Shown here: positions 1 to 6,380 of the stretch, one piece after another
How positions within the stretch are numbered: the stretch's first letter is position 1
Layout of the letters: each line of letters begins with the position of its first letter
Assembly: GCA_002409445.1 (NCBI GenBank)
Contig: DHNJ01000164.1
Location: 1-29,309 of the forward strand
Origin: Armatimonadetes bacterium UBA5419
GTDB lineage: Bacteria; Armatimonadota; UBA10988
Length of the DNA: 29,309 bases
Reading direction: 5' to 3'
Program-made: the position numbers and the translations under genes
Notes under the pieces: model-generated
Database searches by the model: none
The model's input: only the letters and a program-made list of their open reading frames with translations
Told to the model about the DNA's origin: nothing

Positions 1-323
1 GCGGGCGCGTCCATCGTCGCCGGCTCGCCCGGCTCCGCGCCCATCGCCGCCGTCGGCGCCGCCGCGGCCGGCTCGGGGCTGGTCAACTGCGCCAAGCTCA
101 CGCTGCCGCCCGACAGACCGCCGGCGCTGCTCGCGACGCTGACCATCAGCGGCTCGTTCGCGCCCCACAGCGTCCCGCGCGGCGCCAGTCCGCGGACCAG
201 CAGCCCGGCCGAAAAGAGGATGAGGACCGAAACCACGGCCACCCCGGCCCACCAATCGCCGCGACCAACCGGCCGCACGAAATCCTTGGGCGAGGGCCTA
301 TTACCCGGCGAAGCACTACTCAT
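1..323 (-). CDS. Partial single-span membrane protein, C-terminus beyond the window
   Basis: Reading from an ATG at 323, an uninterrupted frame of 107 codons runs off the low-coordinate edge, so only the N-terminal part is seen. A GGAG Shine-Dalgarno lies 6 nt upstream and a TTGACA-type promoter lies at 366-395, so the start is well supported. The protein has a short polar N-terminus, one hydrophobic segment at about residues 24-46 (two Trp, then Val/Leu/Ile/Ala-rich), and then a low-complexity Ala/Pro/Gly/Ser-rich stretch. This looks like a bitopic protein with a cytoplasmic N-terminus and an extracytoplasmic linker leading to a domain that is not visible. I recognise no family. It is divergent from the gene at 449. 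Confidence 0.7.
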   Translation of the reverse strand, partial: MSSASPGNRPSPKDFVRPVGRGDWWAGVAVVSVLILFSAGLLVRGLAPRGTLWGANEPLMVSVASSAGGLSGGSVSLAQLTSPEPAAAAPTAAMGAEPGEPATMDAP

Positions 324-365
324 TGCCAACTCCAGCGGAGTCCAACACCGACCCCACCCATCCCC

Positions 366-395
366 AGATTAGTGGATTCCTGAGCGCCCTGTCAA
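366..395 (-). promoter_or_regulatory. Near-consensus sigma70-type promoter for the partial membrane protein
   Basis: Read on the minus strand: a perfect -35 box TTGACA (390-395), an 18-nt spacer and a -10 box TAATCT (366-371). The expected start of transcription is near 358-360, giving a leader of roughly 35 nt before the ATG at 323. It is the closest match to the housekeeping consensus in the window. Confidence 0.7.
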
Positions 396-448
396 GCGCG
401 AACCGCCGACCAGGAAGGACCCCGCCCGCCCGCGTCGTATCGTCTTTC

Positions 449-1075
449 ATGGCCGAGCGCGACTGGCATGAACTGTACCTTCGCGGGCTGATGACCCAGC
501 TCGACCTGGATCGGTACGAGAGCCTGGTTACCGCGCACGCCGACCTCGCCGACGAGCTCGCCGAGCGCCTCGCCGACGACCAGGGCTGGGACCCCGGCAT
601 GGCCCTCCGCGCCCGCGCCATGCTCGCCGTGCGCACGACCTACCCCGCCTACACCGAGCTGCTCAGCTCCGTGCCCGACGCGCCCCTAACCGACGAGCTG
701 TTCGCCTGGCCGGTCGAGGAGAGCGCGCGCACGCTGAACGACCGCAGCGCCGTGCGCCTGGTCAACGCCGTCGTCATCCGCGCGATCGAGCACGGCCTCG
801 GCGCGGTGCGCATCGCCGCCTGCGAGGAAGGCGTCGCGATCGAGGCCGCCTTCAGCCCGACGGGCACGCTGCTGACGACCCCGCGCGGCCTGCTCAAGCC
901 CGTCATGGCCCGCCTCAAGCGCGTCGCCCGCCTCGACCCCGAGTGTTGCGGCGTCGAGCAGACCGGCCTACTCCCGCTGCGCTGGGCCGGTGTCGACTAC
1001 GAGGTCAAGGTCCACATCCGCCCCGACGCCGGCGAAGAGGCGGCCGTGCTAAGCTTCCGGCGCGTCGACGACTGA
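449..1075 (+). CDS. GspE/PilB N-terminal (N2-like) domain protein lacking the ATPase domain
   Basis: The product is about 208 aa from the ATG at 449. The frame stays open upstream to 323, but only a TTG is available there, and no clear Shine-Dalgarno precedes 449, so the start is uncertain. The second half (about residues 95-208) resembles the N2 domain before the RecA-like core of GspE/PilB/PulE secretion ATPases. It has an AVRLVN helix like the family's VKLVN, a block where ASDIHIEP would be (here GAVRIAA), a PxxLxxxVxxRLKxxAxLD-like helix, and a final strand like LRIL. The protein ends there, with no Walker A, Walker B or tetracysteine motif. The first half is an acidic helical region that I do not recognise. 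It may be a regulatory or structural relative of type IV pilus/type II secretion ATPases. The assignment is from pattern only. Confidence 0.5.
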   Translation: MAERDWHELYLRGLMTQLDLDRYESLVTAHADLADELAERLADDQGWDPGMALRARAMLAVRTTYPAYTELLSSVPDAPLTDELFAWPVEESARTLNDRSAVRLVNAVVIRAIEHGLGAVRIAACEEGVAIEAAFSPTGTLLTTPRGLLKPVMARLKRVARLDPECCGVEQTGLLPLRWAGVDYEVKVHIRPDAGEEAAVLSFRRVDD

Positions 1076-1099
1076 CGTGCCCAGCCCGAGAATCAGCCC

Positions 1100-2125
1100 A
1101 TGAACTACCGACAACTCGGCCGCAGCGGCCTGCGCGTTTCCCAGCTCTGCCTGGGCACCATGAACTTCGGCGGACCGACCGACGGTCCGACCAGCTTGGC
1201 CCTGATGGGTGCCGCCTGGGACGCGGGCATCACCTTCATCGACACCGCCGACATCTACACCGGCGGCGACTCCGAGCGTCTCGTCGGCCAGTTCCTCGCC
1301 GGCCGCCGCGACCAGGCCGTCCTCGCGACCAAGGCGCGCAACCCCGTCGGCCCCGGCGTCTACGACCAGGGCAGCTCGCGCAAGCACCTGCGGCTCGCGC
1401 TCGAAGCCAGCCTGCGCCGCCTGGGCACCGACTACATCGACCTCTACTACCTACACCGGCCCGACGACGACTGCCCGCTGGAGGAGTCGCTGGCCGTCCT
1501 CGACGAGTTCGTCCGCGCGGGCAAGGTGCTGTACCTTGGCGTGAGCAACTTCTGGGCCTGGCAGGTCGCTTGGGCCCAGGGGCTGACCGTACGCGCCGGA
1601 CAGAGCCCGTTGGCCTGCATCCAGCCACTCTACAACCTAGCCAACCGCGACGCCGAGGTCGAGCTGCTGCCGATGGCGCGTGAGCTGGGCCTGGGCGTGA
1701 TCAGCTACAGCCCCGTCGCCCGCGGCGTGCTCAGTGGGCAGTACGCCGACGGCGCGGTGCCGCCCGGTTCGCGGCGGGCGCGCGGCGATGGGCGCTTGGC
1801 TGAGACCGAGTGGCGCCCGGCGAACCTCGACCTGGCCGAAGCCGTCGCGCCACTCGCCGCCGCCGCGGGCTGCCCGCCAGCGCAGTTCGCCCTCGCCTGG
1901 GTCCTCGCCAACCCCAACATCACCGCGCCGATCATCGGCCCGCGGACCCAAGCCCACCTCGACGACTACCTCGCCGCGCTCCAGGTCAAGCTGCCGGCCG
2001 ACACGGAAGCACACATCGACGTGCTGGTCCCGCCGGGCACGCGCTCGGGCGGCAAGCTGGACGACCCGCTCTACCCGATCACCGGCCGCGACCCGAGCCA
2101 GGCGGCGGCCTCAGTGCTGGCCTAA
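1100..2125 (+). CDS. Aldo/keto reductase
   Basis: A 341-aa protein of the aldo/keto reductase superfamily, a cytosolic NADP(H)-dependent TIM barrel that reduces carbonyls. The opening MNYRQLGRSGLRVS is typical of the YajO/Tas/Kv-beta-like branch. The catalytic tetrad is in place: Asp48 (FIDTAD), Tyr53, Lys78 (ATKA) and His119 (YLHRP). The later GVSNF motif and the SYSPVARGVLSGQY segment are also characteristic, and a C-terminal IIGPRTQAHLDD nucleotide-binding stretch is present. The substrate cannot be deduced. It starts 24 nt after the gene at 449-1075 and may be co-transcribed with it. The upstream Shine-Dalgarno is weak. It converges on the glycosidase gene with only 4 nt between the two stops. 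Confidence 0.92.
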   Translation: MNYRQLGRSGLRVSQLCLGTMNFGGPTDGPTSLALMGAAWDAGITFIDTADIYTGGDSERLVGQFLAGRRDQAVLATKARNPVGPGVYDQGSSRKHLRLALEASLRRLGTDYIDLYYLHRPDDDCPLEESLAVLDEFVRAGKVLYLGVSNFWAWQVAWAQGLTVRAGQSPLACIQPLYNLANRDAEVELLPMARELGLGVISYSPVARGVLSGQYADGAVPPGSRRARGDGRLAETEWRPANLDLAEAVAPLAAAAGCPPAQFALAWVLANPNITAPIIGPRTQAHLDDYLAALQVKLPADTEAHIDVLVPPGTRSGGKLDDPLYPITGRDPSQAAASVLA

Positions 2126-2129
2126 GCGC

Positions 2130-3230
2130 CTACTTCGCCGCCTGCAGGTACCCGCGGACCGCGCTGGCCATGTGGATCAGTTGCCACCTGCTCCACCGCC
2201 CGTCGGCCTGCGCCTCCCAGCGGCCGCTGTAATGGCCCAGCTCGTCGCGCCCGTGGTCGTGGAGGTAGGTCAGCGCGCGCAGCACCGCCGGCCGGAACTC
2301 GCCCGTGCCGGTCCGCGAGTCCACGTACAGCAGCGCGTCGGTCAGCAAGTGCGCGAACTGCGCGTCGTCCTTCAGCGCGCCCGTCTCCGCGTCCTGCCAA
2401 TGCGCCAGCGCCGCGCGGCCCATCTCCACCGCGCGCTGCAGCGAGGCGGCATCGCGGCTGACGTCGGCCAGCGCCCGCAGTGTCAGCGCGGTGTTGTAGG
2501 TCCACTTGCGCTCGTTGATCTCGCCGTTGGCGTTCATGCCGTCCCACATCAGCCCGTCCGCGGGGTCCTGCAGGTTGGCCAGTGTCCAATCGAGGATCGC
2601 GTTGCCGCGCGCCAGCCACTCGGTCTCGCCGGTCACCTCCGCGAAGCGGTAGCAGGCGACCACGGCCGGGGCATTCGAGCACGTATTCTTGCCGTCGCGC
2701 GGGTTCTCGCGCCACCAGATGCCGCCGCCCAGCGTCTCGTCTTCGCCGCTCAGCGAGTAGACCAACGCGCGCCGCGCGCGATCGAGCCAGGCCGGGTTGG
2801 CGGTCAGCTCGTAGGCCTCCAGGAAGCCGAGCACCAGCCATTGATTGTCGTCGTAGTAACGGTCCACCGGCTTGGGCACCGGCAGCACGTCGTAGCCCGG
2901 GACCGGGCCCTCCGGGTTCCAGTAGACCTCGACCGCGTTGCCGAAAGCCTCCAGGCGGGCGGCGGTCAGCGGCTCGTGGTGCGTGGCGGCGGTCAGCGCG
3001 GTGATCATGACCCCGACGCCCCAATTGAACGCCGGGCCGGCGCGGTAGCCGTCCAGGCGCGCTTCGTCCGCGTAGTGCGGGCTGTACGGGCCCTGCAGGT
3101 CGGCCACAATGCGCGCCAGGGCGTCGAAGCCCCACTGGCGCAGCGTCTCGCGCGAGACGGCCTCGTCTGCCGGCTGGGCGATGGTAGCGGACATGACAAC
3201 AAGAAGGGTCGCCCCGGCGCGGTAGATCAT
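2130..3230 (-). CDS. Secreted GH76-like glycosidase (alpha-1,6-mannanase family)
   Basis: The product is 366 aa from the ATG at 3230, chosen because AGGAGC lies 5 nt upstream and because translation then begins with a signal-peptide-like N-terminus (MIYRAG, then a hydrophobic core to about residue 18). The frame is open further upstream but would overlap the promoter. The adjacent Asp pair in YYDDNQW (Asp127-Asp128) matches the catalytic DD of family GH76, and the GGGIWWRENP...KNTCSN segment (about 168-186) also matches that family. The fold is expected to be an (alpha/alpha)6 barrel. GH76 members cleave alpha-1,6-mannosidic linkages; whether this one does is inference. It is probably extracytoplasmic. 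Confidence 0.75.
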   Translation of the reverse strand: MIYRAGATLLVVMSATIAQPADEAVSRETLRQWGFDALARIVADLQGPYSPHYADEARLDGYRAGPAFNWGVGVMITALTAATHHEPLTAARLEAFGNAVEVYWNPEGPVPGYDVLPVPKPVDRYYDDNQWLVLGFLEAYELTANPAWLDRARRALVYSLSGEDETLGGGIWWRENPRDGKNTCSNAPAVVACYRFAEVTGETEWLARGNAILDWTLANLQDPADGLMWDGMNANGEINERKWTYNTALTLRALADVSRDAASLQRAVEMGRAALAHWQDAETGALKDDAQFAHLLTDALLYVDSRTGTGEFRPAVLRALTYLHDHGRDELGHYSGRWEAQADGRWSRWQLIHMASAVRGYLQAAK

Positions 3231-3249
3231 GACAAGCTCCTGGCGGCCC

Positions 3250-3258
3250 AGTCTACCA
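3250..3258 (-). promoter_or_regulatory. Extended -10 element for the GH76-like gene
   Basis: On the minus strand the sequence reads TGGTAGACT, an extended -10 (TGn plus TAGACT), 19 nt before the ATG at 3230. No good -35 is visible 17 nt upstream, which suits an extended -10 promoter. The same 11-mer (GGCCCAGTCTA on the plus strand, 3245-3255) recurs before the NlpC/P60 gene at 9942-9952. Confidence 0.45.
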
Positions 3259-3260
3259 TC

Positions 3261-3289
3261 TTGCCGGAGCCCGGTGCGCGCCCTAAAAT
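3261..3289 (+). promoter_or_regulatory. Predicted promoter for the first membrane winged-helix gene
   Basis: A TTGCCG -35 box (3261-3266), exactly 17 nt, then a TAAAAT -10 box (3284-3289). The expected transcription start (about 3296-3299) coincides with the ATG at 3299, so the mRNA may be leaderless. The -35 lies 5 bp from the divergent extended -10 of the glycosidase gene, so the two promoters occupy one short region. Confidence 0.55.
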
Positions 3290-3298
3290 GCCCTTGGC

Positions 3299-3760
3299 AT
3301 GCAATCTCCCCCACGATCGACCGCTGACTCGCTCGGCTTCCTGACGTCGCTGACCGCGGCGGCGATGGTCGGTGTCGGCCTCCTGCTACTGCTGATCAGC
3401 CACTTCGTGGACGTCGAGAACCTGGGCATCCGCCTATTGTTCGTGGGCCTGGCGCTCGGTCACCTCGTGGGGGCTTGGATGATCGGTTTCGTCGGGCGGC
3501 GGGCCCAGAAGGTCAAGGCGGCCCAGCGGAGCCAGCGGCTGCAGGCGGAGCTGGCCGCGGCGCCTGGCCTGAGCCACGGGCCGCTGGCGCCGGCCGACCT
3601 CGTCCACGCCGTGCCCGGCGTGACCTACGACCAGGCGCGCGCGGTGCTCGACGCCCTGGCCGCCGCGGGCCATGCTACGGTCCAGCTCGACGCCGATGGC
3701 GACCCGCGCTTCACCTTCGGCCCCTCAGCCGCCGACGCCGCGCCGCCCGCGGCCGACTGA
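3299..3760 (+). CDS. Two-span membrane protein with a C-terminal winged-helix-like domain (copy A)
   Basis: A 153-aa protein of unrecognised family. Two hydrophobic segments (about residues 17-36 and 43-66) form a hairpin anchor. A basic connector (GRRAQKVKAAQRSQR) follows, then a compact domain at about 82-141. That domain's pattern (helix; PADLVHAVPGVTYDQARAVLDALAAAG; short beta wing ending in FTF) looks like a winged helix-turn-helix. The last residues are Ala/Pro-rich. The next gene has the same architecture and a similar domain, so the two are probably tandem paralogues. The start is set by the promoter just upstream; no Shine-Dalgarno is present. The domain may bind DNA or proteins at the membrane; no function is assigned. 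Confidence 0.65.
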   Translation: MQSPPRSTADSLGFLTSLTAAAMVGVGLLLLLISHFVDVENLGIRLLFVGLALGHLVGAWMIGFVGRRAQKVKAAQRSQRLQAELAAAPGLSHGPLAPADLVHAVPGVTYDQARAVLDALAAAGHATVQLDADGDPRFTFGPSAADAAPPAAD

Positions 3761-3788
3761 CGATGCGCGCGCCCCACATCCCACCCGG

Positions 3789-3817
3789 TTGCCCCATCGG
3801 CCCGGCCCGGGTAGAAT
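3789..3817 (+). promoter_or_regulatory. Predicted promoter for the second membrane winged-helix gene
   Basis: TTGCCC (3789-3794), a 17-nt spacer, then TAGAAT (3812-3817). The layout matches the promoter at 3261-3289 almost exactly. Here a leader of about 18 nt follows, carrying a GAGGAG Shine-Dalgarno (3826-3831) before the ATG at 3842. Confidence 0.55.
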
Positions 3818-3841
3818 CGCTCGGCGAGGAGTAGACACAGC

Positions 3842-4393
3842 ATGCAGCCGATGGACCAGCAGGGTTGCGCCAATCCGATGTCCGCGGTGTTTGCGTTCTT
3901 CGCCGCGTTCTTCCTGCTGGCAGGCTTCGGCGGCAACGCCGGTCCGCTGTTCTTTTTCATCTTCCTCATGCTGCCGTTGTGGCTCGCCGGCCAGCAACGG
4001 CGCGCCGCCGCCCAGGCCGCCTACCGCGCCCAACGCTACGACTACGTCCAGCCACCGGTGCCCGAGGTGCGCGATCGCGCCTGGCTGGAGCGGCAGATCC
4101 TGCGCGTCGCTGCGCGCCACGGCGGCACCGTCACCCCCGCCCAGATCACCATGGCGGTCGAGGGCATCGACCTCGCCACGGCGCGCGCCGCGCTGGATGC
4201 GCTCGCGGAGGAGGGCCACGCCGTCCTCGACAGCGACGACGCCGGCCGCCCCATCTATGCCTTCGCCGTCGGCGAGCGGCAGACCGACTCGCGCGACGTC
4301 TCACCCGAGGAGTGGGTGCGCCAGCACAGCCCCGGCCAGAGCCGCCTCCGCGGCGAAGCCGACGATGAACGGACGGTCAGCCTCGATGACTAG
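3842..4393 (+). CDS. Two-span membrane protein with a C-terminal winged-helix-like domain (copy B)
   Basis: A 183-aa protein with two Phe/Leu-rich membrane segments (about residues 14-30 and 34-49), a polar linker, a winged-helix-like domain at about 82-141 and an acidic tail. The domain parallels the previous gene closely: GxVTPAQITMAVEGIDLATARAALDALAEEGHA here against PLAPADLVHAVPGVTYDQARAVLDALAAAGHA there, both followed by a D-rich turn and a final aromatic strand. GAGGAG lies 10 nt before the ATG. The 3' end overlaps the DUF971 gene by 8 nt, so the two are translationally linked. The family is unknown. Regulatory or membrane-tethered adaptor roles are possible but unproven. Confidence 0.7.
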   Translation: MQPMDQQGCANPMSAVFAFFAAFFLLAGFGGNAGPLFFFIFLMLPLWLAGQQRRAAAQAAYRAQRYDYVQPPVPEVRDRAWLERQILRVAARHGGTVTPAQITMAVEGIDLATARAALDALAEEGHAVLDSDDAGRPIYAFAVGERQTDSRDVSPEEWVRQHSPGQSRLRGEADDERTVSLDD

Positions 4394-4739
4394 CCCCGCC
4401 TCACCAACCCTCTCCGACATTGCCGTTAGCCGCAGCGAAGGCCTCTGCGTGCTGACCTGGTCGGACGGTCGCGTGGACAAGCTGACGCTCACCACCCTGC
4501 GTGTCGAGTGCCCGTGTGCAACCTGCCGCGACGTGCGCGAGAAGCGCGCGGCGAGCCCGCTCGTGGTGATCAGTGGGCCGCCGCCCTCGGCGGAGTTGCT
4601 GGCCGTCGAGCCGGTTGGCGGCTACGCGATCCGCTTCCAGTGGGCCGACGGCCACTCGTCCGGTATCTACAGCTACAGCTTCCTGCGCGACCTCGCCGAC
4701 CAGCTGGGCGAGGACGACGCGGACAGCCCCGCCGACTAG
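4386..4739 (+). CDS. DUF971 domain protein (gamma-butyrobetaine hydroxylase N-terminal-like fold)
   Basis: A 117-aa protein whose ATG lies inside the end of the preceding gene (8-nt overlap). It matches small DUF971 proteins by the LRVECPCATCRDV motif (Cys42, Cys44, Cys47), the PVGGYAIRFQWADGHSSGIYSYSFLR segment (about 77-101) and its length. This fold is the N-terminal domain of gamma-butyrobetaine hydroxylase, and stand-alone copies are often found near iron-sulfur or P-loop scaffold genes. No such partner is visible here. The biochemical role is not established. Its TAG stop shares the palindrome CTAG with the convergent gene's stop. Confidence 0.8.
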   Translation: MTSPASPTLSDIAVSRSEGLCVLTWSDGRVDKLTLTTLRVECPCATCRDVREKRAASPLVVISGPPPSAELLAVEPVGGYAIRFQWADGHSSGIYSYSFLRDLADQLGEDDADSPAD

Positions 4740-5581
4740 CCCAGGTCGCGCGTCAGCCAGCGGCTGATCTCAACCCCGACCTTCATCGTCAGGTCACGCA
4801 GTTCCTCGGGCACGCGCGCGATGCCGTTGTGGCACTCCAGCGACCAGGCACCGGCGTAACCCGCCGCCTGTAGCCCGGCGCGGACCTTCTCCCAGTCGAC
4901 GGTGCCGTGCGTGGGCAGGATGTGGTCGTCGCGCAGGCCGTTGTTGTCGGCGATGTGCGTGATCTTCAACAGCGAGCCCAGCTGGCCAATGGCCCAGGTC
5001 TGGTCCAGCCGCTGCAGGTGAGCGTGGCCCGTGTCCCAGCAGATGCCCGCCAGCGGGTGGTCCAGAGCCTCGACCAGGTGCACCAGCTCGTCCGGCGTCG
5101 AGCAGTAGCGCCGATGGTCGCCGAAGCGGTCGCTCATGTTCTCCAGCGCCAGCCCGACGCCGAGCCGCTCGCAGGTCGGCAGCCAGGCGCGGTAGAACTC
5201 GACGTTGGCGCGGTGGTTCTCCTGCCAGGTCGCCATGCCGGGCAGCGTGAACGGGTGCATGACCATCCACGGCGCGCCGACCCGCGCGCTCCAGTCGAAC
5301 CCGGCCTGCATCAGCGGCTCGTAGTTCTGGCACTGGTCGTCATAGCTAGAGAACATCGGCCCGTGCGACTGACTGAAGCGCAGCCCCGCCCCCGCCGCCG
5401 CCGCGGCACACTCGGCCGCCAGCCGGTCGCCCGCGCCCTCGCCCTGCGCCAGCCAGGGCCGGATGCAGTCGATGCCGTTGAAGTCGAGCACGGTGAAGCC
5501 CGCCGCGGCGATGCGGCCCATGTAGCCGGGCCAATCCTTCTCGATCTCGCGGAAGACATGCAGGCTGGTACCGATATCCAC
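4736..5581 (-). CDS. Xylose-isomerase-like TIM-barrel protein (sugar phosphate isomerase/epimerase family), copy 2
   Basis: A 281-aa protein of the AP-endonuclease-2/xylose-isomerase-like family. The start is the GTG at 5581, supported by GGGAG 7 nt upstream and a 4-nt gap to the preceding gene. Likely metal ligands and active-site residues are His73 (QSHGPMF), His109, Glu147 (ALENM), Asp183 and His186 (CWDTGHAHL), His209 and Glu249 (SLECH). The barrel spans nearly the whole chain. Members isomerise or epimerise sugars, keto-inositols or hydroxypyruvate-type substrates; the substrate cannot be read from sequence. It is the last gene of the minus-strand operon and converges on the DUF971 gene. 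Confidence 0.85.
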   Translation of the reverse strand: MDIGTSLHVFREIEKDWPGYMGRIAAAGFTVLDFNGIDCIRPWLAQGEGAGDRLAAECAAAAAGAGLRFSQSHGPMFSSYDDQCQNYEPLMQAGFDWSARVGAPWMVMHPFTLPGMATWQENHRANVEFYRAWLPTCERLGVGLALENMSDRFGDHRRYCSTPDELVHLVEALDHPLAGICWDTGHAHLQRLDQTWAIGQLGSLLKITHIADNNGLRDDHILPTHGTVDWEKVRAGLQAAGYAGAWSLECHNGIARVPEELRDLTMKVGVEISRWLTRDLG

Positions 5582-5585
5582 AGGC

Positions 5586-6380
5586 TTACTCCCAGCGCCA
5601 GTCTAGCGCATCCAAGCATCGTTGCAGAGCAAGCGCCGCGCGCCGGAAGCTATCCGGGCCGCCGCCCAGATGCGGCTCCAAGCTGAGGTAGCCGTCCCAG
5701 CCGCTGGCCTGCAGCGCGGCGAACAGCTCGGGCATCCGTCCCTCACCCTCGCCCGCCGGCTGCACGGCATTCGCGCCCCAGTCCTTAATGTGCACGTACT
5801 CCAGCCACGGCCGCAGCGCCTCGTAGCCCGCCGGGTACGCCTCCTCGCCGTGCGAGACCCAGTTGCAGGTGTCATGGACCGCCCGGAACGCGCGTGAGTC
5901 GACTGCCGCGAGCAGGTCCCGGCAGCGCTCGACCGACTGGCCGTACAGCCCTGACTCGTTCTCATGGCAGAGCAGCACATCGGCCACCACGGCCACCTCG
6001 GCCATCGTCGCCAGCCGCTCGATGACCTCCTCGCGGTGCTCGTCCAACTTCGCCTGGTCCATGTAGAACGAGAAGACGCGGATCCGCGAGGTGCTGAAGT
6101 AGTGCGCCTGCTCGATCGCGCGGTGTAGCTGTTCCAAGACCGCTTCGAATGGCTCCTCGATCTTGGTCTTGCCCACCGGCGAGCCGATGCTGAAGACCGT
6201 CACACCGGCGTCGGCGAGCCGCTGGCGTACCTCCTCGCGCTCGGCGCCGTCGAGCTGCAGGACGCCCTGCCCCTCCGCCGCGCGCAGCTCCAGCGCGTTC
6301 ACGCCGACCGACTGCATGACCTCGATCTGTTCGGCGATGGACGCGCTGATCTCGTCGCCGAACCCGCCCAGTCTAGGCAT
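5586..6380 (-). CDS. Xylose-isomerase-like TIM-barrel protein (sugar phosphate isomerase/epimerase family), copy 1
   Basis: A 264-aa protein from the ATG at 6380, preferred over an in-frame GTG two codons upstream because AGGAG lies 7 nt before it. The start overlaps the ispE end by 8 nt. The GFGDEIS opening and the SIGSPVGK motif (about 64-71) are typical of a subgroup annotated as sugar phosphate isomerase/epimerase. Putative divalent-metal ligands are Glu140 or Glu142, Asp170 (VHDTCNW), His197 (YVHIKDW) and Glu235 (LSLEPH). It is only distantly like the following gene, and the pair is more likely two specificities than a recent duplication. Substrate unknown; cytosolic. Confidence 0.85.
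   Translation of the reverse strand: MPRLGGFGDEISASIAEQIEVMQSVGVNALELRAAEGQGVLQLDGAEREEVRQRLADAGVTVFSIGSPVGKTKIEEPFEAVLEQLHRAIEQAHYFSTSRIRVFSFYMDQAKLDEHREEVIERLATMAEVAVVADVLLCHENESGLYGQSVERCRDLLAAVDSRAFRAVHDTCNWVSHGEEAYPAGYEALRPWLEYVHIKDWGANAVQPAGEGEGRMPELFAALQASGWDGYLSLEPHLGGGPDSFRRAALALQRCLDALDWRWE

Noticed and set aside
323..448. N-terminal extension of the GspE-N2-like gene from a TTG at 323
   Set aside because: TTG is a rare start, the extension is Pro/Ser/Thr-rich and unlike the rest, and it would run through the divergent promoter at 366-395.
1734..3344. A plus-strand open frame of more than 500 codons across the aldo/keto reductase end and the GH76-like gene
   Set aside because: It lies out of frame within one real gene and antisense to another, and reads as low-complexity Arg/Pro/Ala sequence.
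1..4739. Genomic island or mobile element at the accessory end
   Set aside because: There is no integrase, transposase, tRNA, direct repeat or evident composition shift; GC richness matches the ribosomal region by eye.
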